A stretch of DNA of 64,000 bases from Chamaecrista fasciculata (GCA_003254925.1 QANZ01052077.1:22663-86662); one strand, 5' to 3'; shown: positions 11,827 to 24,566, counted from the first letter of the stretch. Numbers and translations: made by a program. Notes: generated by a model from the sequence alone, not told the origin.

Positions 11827-12269
11827 CTTGTTATGAATAATTCGATTGATTTCTGATTAATATATAGCTGTGTGTGTGTGTGATTTCTGATTTGATTTGA
11901 TAAGTGGAATTTGAAATTTGTATGAGAAATGAGGGTTTGTTAAGTTTATGGGAAGATGATGATAATGATGATGAAGAGAGTGCTTGGTTAGGGTTTAGGG
12001 TTTTTAATATTTTTTTTTATTTCAATTTAGTCCCTGAAAGATTCATGGATTAAGGACTAAACTGGAATGTTTGGAAGAGTTTTGGACACTTTACAATTTT
12101 ATTTTGAGGATTTGGGACTAAAATGAATGAAGATGATGAAAAAGAGGGGGAAGTTGAGAATGGGATAAGAATGGGCCAGGGACTGAAATGCAAGAGAGTT
12201 CCTATTTTTAGGGTTTAAGGGTTTAGGGACCAAAATGCTTATTTTTTAATTCTGATTTAAGAAAATAAA

Positions 12270-13654
12270 GGGTGTGTTTGGATTAGAAGTAGGTAATGAA
12301 ATGATGATTTTATGTAATGAAATGGTAATGAGAAAATTATGTAATGAAAATGGTGTTTGGATTAGTTTGAGATGTAATGAAAAAAATAGGATGTGAAATT
12401 ATGAAAAAGGGTATGTAATGATTGTGGTTGGTTGAAATAAATATATGGGTTTTTTTAAATTGTATAGGGGTAGAATTGATAATTGATAATGGAAATAGAT
12501 AGAAATAAAAAAAATAATATTTTGACTTTTTGGTTGTGGTGGTTATGAAATGAAATGGTAATGAAATTGTCTCGGAATTTGTGCTAGATGTGAATATTTG
12601 TAATGAAGGTTGGAGTAGTATTATGTAATGAAATGAAAGGACCAAAATGTAAATAACATGAAAATTTTTAAAAACCTACCATTTGGTCTATGATTTTATA
12701 TAAATTGAACGAATCGGTCCTTACGAAAGTGAAATATATCTCTTGACCCGTAAAAAATTGCATTCATCAACGATTGGGTTTCTATATTGCAAACTTTCCT
12801 CCAAAAAATAAATTGAAGGACCAAAATGTTATCCACGAAAAAAATGTGGGACCAAAAATTATATATTAATCAAAACGGTTTGTCTTTTTGCGGGTAATAA
12901 TATGACCGTTGATCTTCACGCATGAGCACATCGCACCATCCACTCTTCTTCCACTATCCGCCTCTCTCGTATACCCATATATATACTGGAGGAGAGACCA
13001 AAATGTATATTTTTGGCGTCTGAATTATATATTTTATATCATGGACTAAAATGTAAATAACATGAGTTGAATTATTTTATTTTAAATTAATATAAATTAT
13101 AAATTATATATAGTATAATATAATATATTTATAAAATAAAAAATATTTATATATTATTATATTATATATATGAATACGTGAGTGTGTGATATATATATAT
13201 ATGTTAAAATATATATACACATTATATTATTATAATATATATATATATATATATTTTTGGCCGAAATGTATATATATATATATATATTATAATTATAAAA
13301 TATATATGTGAGAGAGAGGGGGTGAATAAGAAAAAGAGGAAGAAAAAAGAAAAAATGATGAGTAGAGAGAGAAAGTTGTAAGTGTAATAAATGAGGGTAT
13401 TGAAAATTACTATTTTGCTAAATAGTTTTTTTATATTTGTATTAGAGTATAGGTAATTATAGGTATTTGAGTAGGGGTATGTTAGTAATTGGATATGAAA
13501 TATGTAATGAAATGAGTTTGTAATGAATTGATATTTTTGTAATGACTTTATAATTGAAAAACAAACGCCCATATAGCACTGTAGCTTAAGTTATGTAATG
13601 AAAATGGGGATAATGAAATTGTAATGGGTTTATAATTGAATCCCAAACACACCC
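12270..13654. mobile_element. TIR element (GGGTGTGTTTGG ends) nested in the Pack-MULE
   Basis: The ends GGGTGTGTTTGGATT and AATCCCAAACACACCC are inverted copies, and subterminal ggtaatgaaatg/gtaatgaaa words recur inside both ends. Ends of this type are common in plant PIF/Harbinger or hAT MITEs; the flanks (ataaa / aaaa) do not settle the class. The interior is AT-rich with (AT)n tracts at about 13140-13290 and a repeated accaaaatgtaaataacatga word at 12641 and 13036, suggesting further rearrangement. Confidence 0.65.
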
Positions 13655-13984
13655 AAAATGCAAGGACCAAATTGCAAAAGAGTGCCTCTTTTCTTTTCTT
13701 TATGCTTATGTGGCAACATTTTCATACGTGGCAGCCATTTTTTGTGTTTAACCACGTCAGCACTTAACGGCCCACGTTAGTTTCCATCCGTGCCACATAG
13801 GATTTTTTGGTAACGTCTGGGTGACGGAAGGACCAACTTGCAGCGAGTTAGCATAATTCAGGGACCGGGTTGTAAAATTTCGAAAATTCAAGGACCAAAC
13901 TACCAACGCCTATAAAATCAAGGACCAAAATGCTAGGTTTCTCATTTTTTTTATTGATGTGTACCTTCTTATTTTTTGGATACT

Positions 13985-15569
13985 AATGAACTTGGTACTA
14001 ATGAAAAAAACTGACGGAACTTGGTTTTTCTGGCTAATGAACTTGGTACTAATGAAAAAAACTAACGGATCTTGGTACTAATGGGACTATTTCATAATTT
14101 TAACCAATTCTAGGGGATAAAAGGAAATTTTGATGTAGGAAAAAGATGCTGAAATTGCTAAAACACCCATAAAAATTTAAGTCTCTTAAAAACAATCCTT
14201 GAAAACACAAAATTCTAGAAATATAATTTTTCAACAAACTTTATTTCATTGGATTCATTGCGATGAGTAGGTTCTAGATATGCAATTTATTTTTGAAAAC
14301 TTTATCTCTATCAGCTATTATTTCTTACACAAAAGTATTGTATTACAGTGTCAGAGTAAGAAGTTAAGTGAAATTTTTAACTTCGTTTGCTTTCAAATTT
14401 TACCACAAACTTATAAAAATATGTAGCTCTCAAATATAATAATTAAAATTTGAAATTATCAATTTTTCTAATTTCTAAAGTTCTAAACTAAAAACTTCTA
14501 ATACTGGCCTAAAACTAACTTAAAATTAAAGTCTATCTAAAATACTGCTCTAATTCCTCCAAAATTCTAAGTCTATGATTCTACAACACTACGTACATTT
14601 TTACATTCACAGATACAAGAAAAGTTTTGATGGAAAAAAGAATTATTTCTATGAATCATAAAAGCCAAATCCTTCTTAATTCTTACTACACAATTTTTTC
14701 TCAAGAATTTGCCATGATATTGTAGAGTATACTAGTTAGACTTGTCATCACTTGGGCAAGATTAGTATTATGCAAATTAGTTAGACTTGTCACTTGGCTC
14801 AATTTGTGTACACCCATAGTCTCAACTTTTCATTTCTCTCCAAGTCCTCTAATCACCACAACATTCATTAGGTTTAGTGTGAGATCCTAGAATTTTAGAG
14901 TGCAATTTTGGAGGAATTAGAGTAATATTAGGTGTCCTCAATTAGTGTTTTAGATAGACTTTTAAGCTAGTTTTATGTCAGCATTAGGAGTTTTTAGTTT
15001 ATAATTCTTATAAATTAGCAAACTCGATAATTTCAAATTTTAATTGTTAAATTTGAGATCTACATATTTTATAATCTTTTGGTAAAATTTGAAAGCAAAC
15101 AAAGTTAAAATTTTCACTTGACTTCTTATTATGACACCATAATATAAAACTTTCGAGTGTGAAATAATAATTTATAGAGATAAAGTTTTAAAAAATAAAT
15201 TGCATATCTAGGACCTACTTATCTCAACGGATCCAATGAAATAGATTTTGTCAAGAAATTATATTACTAGAATTTTGTGTTTTTAAGGACTGTTTTGAAA
15301 GGGTTTAAATATTTCTGGGTGTTTCAGTAATTTCAGTCTTTTTTCCTTGCATCAAAATTGCCTTTTATCCCCCCCCCCAAAGTTGGTTAAAATTATGAAA
15401 TAGCCTCATCAATGCCAAGTTCCATAAGTTTTCTAATGGAACTAAAGCTTAGGGTATCAAAGTGTTAACAAAGAATATATACCACAAGATACCAGAATGT
15501 CACTTTTTGGACCGCATGGTACTAAAGTGGAATATGACTAAATTGCAGGGTACCAAAGTGTAATTTACC
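13985..15569. mobile_element. large fold-back element with arms of roughly 550 bp
   Basis: The left arm (about 14060-14575) is complementary to the right arm (about 14895-15420). Paired stretches include ctaattcctccaaaattct with tggaggaattagag, attttgtgtttt with aaaacacaaaat, and ttataattttaaccaa with ttggttaaaattatgaaat. A loop of about 300 bp (14590-14890) separates the arms. The right end continues into ggtaccaaagtgtaatttacc, the same terminus as the MITE at 39306-39734, while the left outer end has only diverged tandem cttggtactaatg units (13989-14085). No coding frame is visible. Confidence 0.68.
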
Positions 15570-17083
15570 TTTTTTTCTTAAAATAATTTTATTAAAGCAA
15601 ATTGTATAATTTAAAAAAAATGATGTTACATAATTACATCACCAACCAAGATTCAATTTTTAATTTAATTTAGTTATAAAGGTTTTTGGTACACTTGGAA
15701 AACAATAAAAACTATAAATTAAAGCAACTACTCTCTTTCAAAAAACACCTTGGAAATCAATTACAAAGGAAAAAAAAATAATTACAAAGGAAATAATCCA
15801 GTTTGAAATGGAATAAAAATAAAGGGATTTACAAGCAAACAAAAGAAAGGTAGAATCTTAAATTGTCGAAATGCCTTGGAAGTATAGGTGAAGATAAATG
15901 AAATTGCATAATGGGTTGTCATGATTTTAAACAACTAATACCAATGAATGTGAATGAACATATAGTGAAGTTGCTTTCTAAGTGACTTTAGGAGCATCAA
16001 TTCTATTCATTGATTTTTTTGGAAAAAAAAATTGATTACTTGAAAAATAAATACATACCCTACGTACAATATGAGGATGATAGTGATGGATATCCAAGCC
16101 ATTACAAACATGCACGTACCATAATTGGGCCACCCAAACAATTGCATGACCAGTCACATTTTCAAGAAACTAGCTAGTGTATATTTATACGTAGTAAATA
16201 ATGCTTAAATGTATATTAGTAGTATGGGAGAGTTAGATCTCATTTTCTTTCTTAGGTATGTCCTGTGGAGCGTAAGGCTAAGTTTTCATTGTTAGATTTT
16301 TGCTTTACTTGTCTTTGGGTTGTATGGTCACGTGTCTTCTTAATTATGTATGAAGTTCCTTTTTTACCAAAATAATAATAATAATAAATATGCTTACTTA
16401 TTCAAGGGTTTGATAATGATCTAGACACTCCAAATAATTAAGGATCGAAATATAATTTTATACTTACCAATTATGGTACCTTATAATTTAAAAATTTGTA
16501 TTTGGGCAGTTTAAATTCAAGCCATCAGTATATCAATACTTATTTCATATCATTCTTTTTTAGGATTACAGCTCTATTTTAGACTTTTAGTTAGTCATTT
16601 TCATATATATTAATCATTTTAAGTTAGTTCATTTTATATTTACTCACTGAAACGATAAATTCAAATATACAAAACTTTAGTTCTTCAAACGTGTAATATA
16701 TAACAGTATAATTGATGTGGTGACCCGGTTAAAAATACTAAGTAAAATTCAATAACAAATATAATATCACTTTAAACTTTTTTATACAACATTTAACAAC
16801 TAAATAAAAAGTTATATTTTCCCTTAAATTTTAGTTTATGTTGAATGAAATAACTTGATAATAATTATACATTTTTATAATTTTATTTTTTAGGATCTAA
16901 ATTGATAAATTTATCATTTTTTTAAAAAAAATAGTTATAATTAACTCTAGATGTTTTTAATAAACTTAAAAAAACATATGAGGCAACGACTTTTATTATC
17001 TGATGCTGAAAATATAAGATAAGACATTACTTTTTTACGATACAAAAGAAATAAAAAAGAGTTAGGCTATAGATAGTGAATAT
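15570..17083. other. AT-rich spacer, no gene seen
   Basis: No frame or clear repeat is visible. The stretch 16255-16390, ending in an (ATA)n run, resembles the 3' end of an old retroposon but carries nothing diagnostic. Confidence 0.5.
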
Positions 17084-18246
17084 CAGATATGATTAGCAAT
17101 AAAGAATTTTAATTGACGTGGCATTAATGTGTAGGCAATTGAATTCCCTTTTCCACCACCAGCAAGAGCATATCTTTGACTGTATATGCAAAAATTAAAT
17201 ATGTAAAAATGAATGGTTAAAAAAGAAAAAGAAATCCTGAATGTATATTGAAAGTAACAATCTAAAATTCTGGAATTTATGGGAAAATGGACAAATAAAA
17301 ACTAACCATACTTAAAAATTAGTACCCTGGAAAATCCTCATACATATACATTGTGTTTAATTTCTATATATGACCAAAAATGTTCGTAAGCATGATTTGT
17401 GTACATTGTATTTGTACACTTGCTTTATTCCTTGTTTCTTTCTCTTAAAACGCAAAGTCTTTATTTTATTTGACACATCATCTTCCTTTTTGGTTCATTT
17501 TCACAATTCATATTCTGCCCCTGGTTAATGGGTGGGTTGGGATTAAAGAGAGAGAAGAGAGGGCATGGATGAAAAAAAATTAAGAGAGAGAGAGAGAGAG
17601 GAGATTAGGATTTGATTAACCTTAAGGTATGACATGAGAGAAAAAATCACTCAAAATAATTAATGTGATTTTATATCCTTTGCGAGTGGTATTGTATATG
17701 ATATATGATGGAATGTATATCTTGCTTTGTTAGTAGAAGAAACTATTAGTCCAAGCAAGATACTAGATACACGATGCACATATTAGAGTAACCATGATTA
17801 ATTAATTAATTAATTAATTAGGTGAAATTGTTTGATTTCATTAGGTTTAGTAGAAAAACTTGCAAAAGTGAGTTAGGACATGTGGATTAATTAAAAAAAT
17901 TAATTGAAAGATTTAACTAAGTTTATTAATATATATAAAACATAAAAAAATGATTTGTTATTGTAAATTTAGTACAATTAATGAATGATTCCTCAACTAA
18001 CGATACAAACTTATTTAACTAATTGTAATTTATATATCGTATTTTGCGTTAGTCAAATTTAAAATTTTGCAAGAATAATCTATATTCATGTGTCGATTAT
18101 TTATAACTTTAATTAATTCGCGACTCATTTCAACATAAATAATAAATTAGACATTAAATTAATAACGTGAAATTTGTTTTATATCATAATCACATGTCGA
18201 CTATTCATAATTTTAATTAATTTACAATATATCTTAACAAGTAATA
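17084..18246 (+). repeat. duplicated segment, copy A
   Basis: This block and 23268-24566 share extended near-identical sequence in direct orientation: ttttaattgacgtggcatt, gagcatatctttgact, gggcatggatg, ggattaggatttgat, cacatgtcgactattcataa. Copies A and B are about 6.2 kb apart. A contains tttgtacacttgctttattc and a longer GA run that B lacks; B has additional sequence at its left end. No long frame is present in either. Confidence 0.85.
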
Positions 18247-18704
18247 ATTTCTCTCTCTTTTTTTGTGAATGTTTTCTTCTCTCAGCAATAAAATGTGTTT
18301 TTTTTTTTTTTTNTCTACATATATATTTTAATATTTTTATTTTTAAAAATAAAAAAATATTTTTAAGAAAGGGAATCAAACAACTTTTTTAAAATAAAGT
18401 AGTTTTCATAGAAAGAAATCAAACAAGCCTTTAATCTCAACTTCATATTTATAACTTATAACACATATTAAAGGTGAGATCAGATGATCTATTTCTGTTC
18501 AACATAATTTATGATCTAGATCAGATAAGAATTATATTTTAGTCGATGGGGATAAAATTCTTTCAATTAGAAAGTCTCTAACAAACCTTTAACTTAAGAC
18601 CTTGATTATTAATGAAGATTAAAATATTGACTGTTTCAACTAATTAATCTTTAATGAATGAAGAAATAATTGAACTGATTTACTAGTTGTATAGTTGATC
18701 ACGT

Positions 18705-18985
18705 TATCAAATAAGTATTGCCTATTTTCGCAAGTCAATCTATTGGCTTCATACTGTCCTTGACAGAGCAAAATAAATTATAATGTGTCATGCAATATGA
18801 GTCAATATACATGACATTATTAAGACATGATATATATTATCATTTTTCTAAATGAAAATATATTATTTTCTAGTTTTCCTGCCCAATAGCAAGCATTACA
18901 TCTATACACGACATAATATTCTAATACCAATTTTGTAAAACTCAGTTGACACTTAACACTGTCATCAATTCACCATCTTCACCTA
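18705..18985 (+). repeat. dispersed direct repeat, copy 1 (partner 33808-34110)
   Basis: Shared words with 33808-34110 include agtattgcctat, tgtccttgaca, ataatgtgtcatgcaat, acatgacataatattct and ccgtcttcac-like ends. The partner carries an extra insertion of about 45 bp containing a T run and a second copy of cttcattctgtcc. Confidence 0.75.
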
Positions 18986-18994
18986 TATATATTG

Positions 18995-19784
18995 TGTTAG
19001 AAAAATATAGTAGGCTTTTGATAGAACACGAAAAATAGAGTAGGCTTTGATAGTGTGGTCACTGTCCTTAAGGAAATTAAGCCCCCACTATTTGTATGCT
19101 GCTGGGTGTTTATGGCAGATTTCCTCCAGGATTTACAAAGCCTGGTGTTATAGCCAGCAATACTATAACACCTTCTGAACACAAAACAGAGAAAGATAAG
19201 TTGAATATGAGATGCTCTGTTTTTTGAGAAGAAGTGTTATTTATAGGAAAAATCTGAACAGATACAACCTTTCAGATTCTAACATAAATAACAGGTTACA
19301 ACCTTTCATAAATGAACATTCATATCTGTTTAAAAGTGAACAATCATGTCTCTTCAGGATTAAACTGAATTCTCTGTTTATAATGAATGTTCATGACTAT
19401 TCATGAATGGGCACTTCTCTGTTTATAATTCGAATTAATTAATTAATTAATTAATCAATTCGAAAAGAATAATAATTAAAATTATTATAAATGACTTAAC
19501 AAATAAACATTTATATACCCTTCTCAATTCTATAACTTATCCAATGTGGGACTTTAATTACTAACTATACTAACAATCCCCCACTTAGTTAGTAATTTAT
19601 TTAATTTAAGAATTTATGCATATAGGAGGTATCTTTCGATTTAAACCTACTACTTGTATAAATACATCAAACTTTGTCTGAATTGATAGTTAGAATGATC
19701 TATTAAACTTTGTCTCTTTAAGTGGGGGATTAATTTCCTTAAGGACAATGATCACACTATCAAAGCTTATACTATATTTCTAAC
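18995..19784. repeat. LTR-like block with TGTTAG...CTAACA ends
   Basis: The block opens TGTTAGAAAAATATAGTAGG and closes ACTATATTTCTAACA, inverted copies typical of LTR termini. Near each end lies an inverted match: tagtgtggtcactgtccttaa against ttaaggacaatgatcacact. The flanking 5-mers (tattg, atctt) do not match, so it is not a clean solo LTR. A second partial copy follows directly. Confidence 0.5.
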
Positions 19785-20208
19785 AATCTTAAGGAAATTA
19801 AGCCCCCACTATTCAATTGCTGCTGGGTTTATAAGGCAGATTTCCTCCAGGAATTTACAAAGCCTGATATTATAGTCAGCAAAACTATAATATCTTATGA
19901 ACACAATTTTGTGAAAGAAAAGTTGAAGATGAGATCTCTTGATTGATTTTCTGTTTGAGAGAAGAGATGTTATTTATAGAGGAAAAACTGAAGATGTACA
20001 ACCTTTCAGATTCCTACAATCATATCTTTTCATGTTCAATCTTAATGGTTGGTCATAACTTGTCATGATTCAATATTCATGACTTTTTAATAAACAGTTA
20101 CGACCATCCATATATGAAGAGTTATGACCCTTCACATATGAACCATCTTCTCAACCCTTCAACTTATCCAATGTGAGACTTTAATTAGTAACTATTTTCC
20201 AACATATT
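19785..20208. repeat. second, truncated copy of the LTR-like block
   Basis: From 19787 the sequence repeats the interior of the preceding block (compare 19066-19290): cttaaggaaattaagcccccacta, gctgctgggt, gcagatttcctccagga, tacaacctttcagattc. It ends at ccaaca (20203-20208). The tandem arrangement suggests recombination between two LTRs or a nested insertion. Confidence 0.55.
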
Positions 20209-21703
20209 CAAGACTTCATTTATAAAGACAAGATATATATGTACTTTTGTATGATATGAATATATACCAATTAAATTTAATTGGATTATATTAGAGAACT
20301 TTTTCAGAACGAATTTCTGTGTTATCTACAAAATCAGTATATATATATATATATATATATAATCTCACGGAAAAACAAGATTATAGTAGTTTCTTCCTAA
20401 TTGACGGTTTTCCACTTGTAAATTACCCTTGGTTTTATATATTTGGAATGAATTTTAAATCAACTAATATTCTTTTTGTGATAAAAATAAGCTTATATAT
20501 TTCTATAAATTTTGATCAATTACTCATTGGTGTAGTGATATCTATCTTATTTTAGAATTTCATCTTTTTAATTAGTGAGTGTTGTTTTTCTTTAAATTCA
20601 TCTACTTTAATAGCACATAAACATTTAACGGGACTACCTCAACGCATTTAATATTGACGTCCTCTAATTAGATGATAATTAACTTTTTAAAAGTTTAACA
20701 TTTGACAATTATTTCAAAGACAAATTATATATTTATATTATTTAATAATTAAATTATTAACTCGGTATAAATTGAATCACTCTCGGACGACGGGCTTGAA
20801 TCTCAATCCAACTGTTGATCGTTGATCGTTTTTGAGGATCTCCGCCAAATTCATGTTGCTGCGCACCCTCACAACTTAGATCTCTTGCCGTGTCTAACAA
20901 ACATTTACCCACCCAATGGGAGAGTTCTTTATTTTTGTTAGGTCTTGTCTGTAAGTCAAAAAAAAAACAAACAACAACTATGTAGAAATGTCCTTTGAAA
21001 CGATTTCGCTAATGTCTTTTGAATTTCTCTATCATTTTTTAAAACGATTTTTCTTATCTCCAAATATCTAAAGGGGGGACTTGTAACTCTTTCCTTAGTT
21101 TTCCTTTTTGTTATTAGTTTTTCACTATAATAAATCATATCTCTAATGTCTTTTGTTTGGTCGAAGTCTATTTTGATTTTTATCTTTCTTTTTGAAAGAT
21201 TCAGATTTAATATTAAATCGACTTAAATTTAAAATATTTCAACCAATTTCACTCATATATACATCATTTTAACGAGAAGAGTTTATGGCATTTACAATCT
21301 TAGAGATCAATTATTTTTTTTATATGTATGAAGTATAATAATACTATTTTTGTTGGCCCGCACCATCAAAAGCATTGGAGATTTTAATCCTAAGATTATC
21401 TTACAAATAAGACCAGTCGGGCTTATATTTCGTTTTTGTAATTCAAGTGTTTAACAATATTTACATATTATTCATCTTCTCTATTATTGGTAGAAAACTA
21501 TCTAATTCATTGCAAGTTAAGTTGGGTTTTTTTATAGGAAAAATCTATAAAAAAAATTTCAACAACTGTTGGGAGAACATAGTTCTAAGCCATTGGATCT
21601 TTATCTTTTATCTTGAGATTTGTATTTGCACAAATCTCAACACGAAAAAGAAAGAAACAATGGTTTAAAACTAAGGTGCCACCCCATCAAAAAAAAAAAA
21701 CCT
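20209..21703. other. spacer, no gene seen
   Basis: AT-rich with a (TA)n run at about 20338-20361. The part 20770-20945 is less AT-rich but has no frame. A poly-A run at 21688-21700 may be the tail of an old retroposon. Confidence 0.45.
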
Positions 21704-21847
21704 AAAGAAACATGATAAAAATTTAAATATTTCTCTCATCTGTTGTCTTATCTATCAAGATACTTGCAAATCAAAAGTCACCGTTATTGATCTGAAAATC
21801 CTAATTACAAAAAAAAAAAAAAGAAACATGATAAAAATTTAAATATT
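21704..21847 (+). mobile_element. tiny retroposed insert between 28-bp direct repeats
   Basis: A 28-bp sequence beginning aaagaaacatgataaaaatt occurs perfectly at 21704-21731 and 21820-21847. Between the copies are 88 bp ending in an A run. Long perfect flanking repeats plus a terminal poly-A are the signature of target-primed insertion, here of a strongly 5'-truncated RNA copy. The source RNA is not recognised. Confidence 0.6.
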
Positions 21848-21853
21848 AGTTTT

Positions 21854-22119
21854 GGAAAAATACTCTTAGTACCTCTAAAATATGGGATCAATTACAGTTA
21901 TATATACCCTCAAAGTTCTTTTGGTTAAATTGTACTCCCAATGTTTCACATTTGAGTCAATTGTACCTTTAATGTTTCATATTTGAGTCAATTGTACTCC
22001 AAAATTGGGGGTAGAACTAACACAAAATAGAAAAGATTTGGGATACAATTGACTCAAAAAACTTTGGGGTATAACTGAAACTAACCCCATATTTTGGGAG
22101 TATTAAGAGTACTTTTGCC
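21854..22119. mobile_element. hairpin MITE related to the AGGCAAAAGTACT family
   Basis: The left end GGAAAAATACTCTTAGTACC pairs with the right end gtattaagagtacttttgcc, and the body folds through repeated caattgtacc/ggtacaattg-like units. Confidence 0.65.
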
Positions 22120-23267
22120 TAATTTTTTTTTCAATATTTACATTTTTTTCATAAAAAATTAAATAAAAGTGAGGTACTTGGAAATAAACAAAGAGATTAG
22201 TTATTGTTGTCCATAATGAATACCTTAATTACGATAAAAAAGAAACACAATAAAATTTAAATTTAAATTTAAATATTTTTTTCTCAATATTTACAAAAAT
22301 TCTTTTTCAATAAAAAATTAAATAAAATTTCACTACGTACTTTACCTTTTTTAAAAAAAAAAAACAAGAACTACATACTCTACATGAAACTAATTTTACC
22401 CGTTAAACCTGACTCTCTAATCTCTAGTTTACCCTTAACTTGATATATTTAGCTTTAGGGAAGAAAGAGGAGACATAGTTGAGAAATTTAGGGATCAAAG
22501 TTTGGAGCATAAATGGATGAATTTACTGTTATGGAAGCAAAACAAATTATGCAATGCATCTAAAAGAATGCTTTCATGGACTTTCCGAATTCCGATACAT
22601 CATATCCAAACTTTCTTCTCCAACAGTGCACACATTCACATAATATTTTTTTTTTATATAGATATTTCATATTGGAGTAAATCTAATTTGAAGTACTATC
22701 AAAGTATTAAATTTAAATATTTTTTTTAACAAAAATTTGAACATAAATTTATTAAATTTTGAAAGATTAACTATTTTTACTAAATTCAACTTTCGTTGGT
22801 CATCACATAATAATTTACGATTAAGTTTCTCCTTCAATATAATACAGTCAAACATTGCATTCAACTTTCATTTCCTCTCACGGTGAGATTTGGATTTTTC
22901 TTAACACCACTTTAATTATTTTATTTAATTAATGTTTATTGCATCATATATGATGCCATTGACCAATTAGATATTTTGGTCATAAACATTTTGTTCCATA
23001 CGACAATTAATTAATTAATTAATTAATTAATTAAAATACAGTTATGGTCCACACCTGCGCATGCAATGCACATCTTGAGACTTTTTTAATTTCTTAATGC
23101 CGATTGGGAAATGAATTAATTAACATATTAATGTAATGGATCTTGGAATTAATATTTTATATATATAGATATTTTAAAATTTTAAAAAAATGAAAGTGAT
23201 CAAAATCCAGTGAATATTTATAGGATAAGACAAAATTGGTAAAGCCGAGAAACATATATAGCATTAT
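22120..23267. other. spacer, no gene seen
   Basis: AT-rich. The word ttaaataaaa with upstream caatatttac occurs twice (22130-22165 and 22285-22328), a small tandem duplication, and a (TTAA)n run lies at 23007-23032. Confidence 0.5.
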
Positions 23268-24566
23268 AGTGAATACCAGATATGATTAGCTATATATATA
23301 TATCTATATTTGTTAGAAAATAAATAATAATAAATTAGAGAATATATGAATAGCAATAAAGATTTTTTTCCATAAAAGCAATAAAGAATTTTAATTGACG
23401 TGGCATTGACATGTAGGCAATTGAATTCTCGTTTTCCACCACCACCAAGAGCATATCTTTGACTATATATGCAAAAATTAAATATGTAAAAATGAATAGT
23501 TAAAAAAGATATAGAAATCCAGAATGTATATTGAAAGTAGCAATCTGAAATTATGGAATTTATGGGAAAACGGACAAATAAAAACTAACCATGCTTGAAA
23601 ATTAGTACCCCAAGAAATCCTCATACATATACATTGTGTTTCCATATACAACCAAAAATGGTCGTAAGCAAGATTTGTGTACATTGTATTTTATTTGACA
23701 CATCATCTTCCTTTTTGGTTCATTTTCAAGGTTCCTATTTTGCCCCTGGGTTAATGGGTGGCTTGGAGTTAAAGAGAGAGAAGAGAGGGCATGGATGGAA
23801 AAAAATTAGGAGAGAGAAAGAGGAGATTAGGATTTGATAAACCTTAAAGTGTGACATGAGAGAGAAAATCACCTTAAATAATTAATACTGTGGATACTGA
23901 TCACCCAAAGTTTAAATTATAAAATCAATATCAATTGGACCCATATTTTTTTTCTTCAACTTCGTCTTTCTCTCTTGAAACTGCAATGTATTTACACTGC
24001 AAAAGATCTAAATCCCACATAGCGCTTGGAAATTTGTAATATTTTTAATTTGTTAGTAGAAGAAACATTTAGACCAAGCAAGATTCTAGATACATGATGC
24101 ACTTATTAGAGTAACCATGATTAATTAATTAATTAGTTGGGTGAAATTGTTTGATTTCATTAGGTTTAGTTGAGAAACTTGCAAAAGTGAGCTAGGACAT
24201 GTGGATTAATTAAAAAAATTAATTGAAATATTTAACTAAATTTATAAATATATATAAAACATAAAAAATGATTTGTTATTGTAAATTTAGTACATTTAAT
24301 GAATGGATCCATTAAGTAATGCTACAAACTTATTTAACTAATTGTAATTTATATCACGTATTTTGTATTAGTCAAATTTAGAATTTTACAAGAAGAATCT
24401 ATATTCATGTGTCGATTATTTATAACTTTAATTAATTCACAACATATTTCAATAGAAATAATAAATTATACATTAAATTAAATAACGTCAAAATTTTTCT
24501 TTATAGCATAATCACATGTCGACTATTCATAATTTTAATTAATTTACAATATATCTTAACGATAAT
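23268..24566 (+). repeat. duplicated segment, copy B, ending just upstream of the F-box/kelch promoter
   Basis: Direct repeat of 17084-18246 (see that entry). It ends about 290 bp before the predicted promoter elements of the F-box/kelch gene, so copy B could carry distal regulatory sequence of that gene. An (AT)n and aataataaa-rich stretch of about 80 bp near 23290-23385 is unique to this copy. Confidence 0.85.

Larger units (their letters stand above)
10868..13945. mobile_element. Pack-MULE-like element with captured zinc-finger gene and a nested MITE
   Basis: The outer arms are complementary: tttggcccttggattttcga ... cagacgttac at 10874-10970 against gtaacgtctgggtgacgg ... caaggaccaaact at 13811-13902. 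Inner arms also pair (11108-11160 against 12020-12090, cttccaaacattccag against ctggaatgtttggaag). The arms share words with the element at 6810-8465. Between the arms lies a ZAT-type gene copy (11340-11826). A separate TIR element (12270-13654) is inserted in the right arm. No transposase frame is visible, so the element is non-autonomous. Exact ends and target duplication are not resolved; the right end seems to carry an extra copy of its terminal 35 bp. Confidence 0.72.

Noticed and set aside
12337..13572. Minus-strand frames rich in Ile/Tyr/Phe
   Set aside because: They are artefacts of AT-rich sequence inside the nested TIR element, without domains.
18174..18392. Frames crossing the N at 18313
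   Set aside because: Poly-T/AT-rich sequence at an assembly ambiguity; no coding features.
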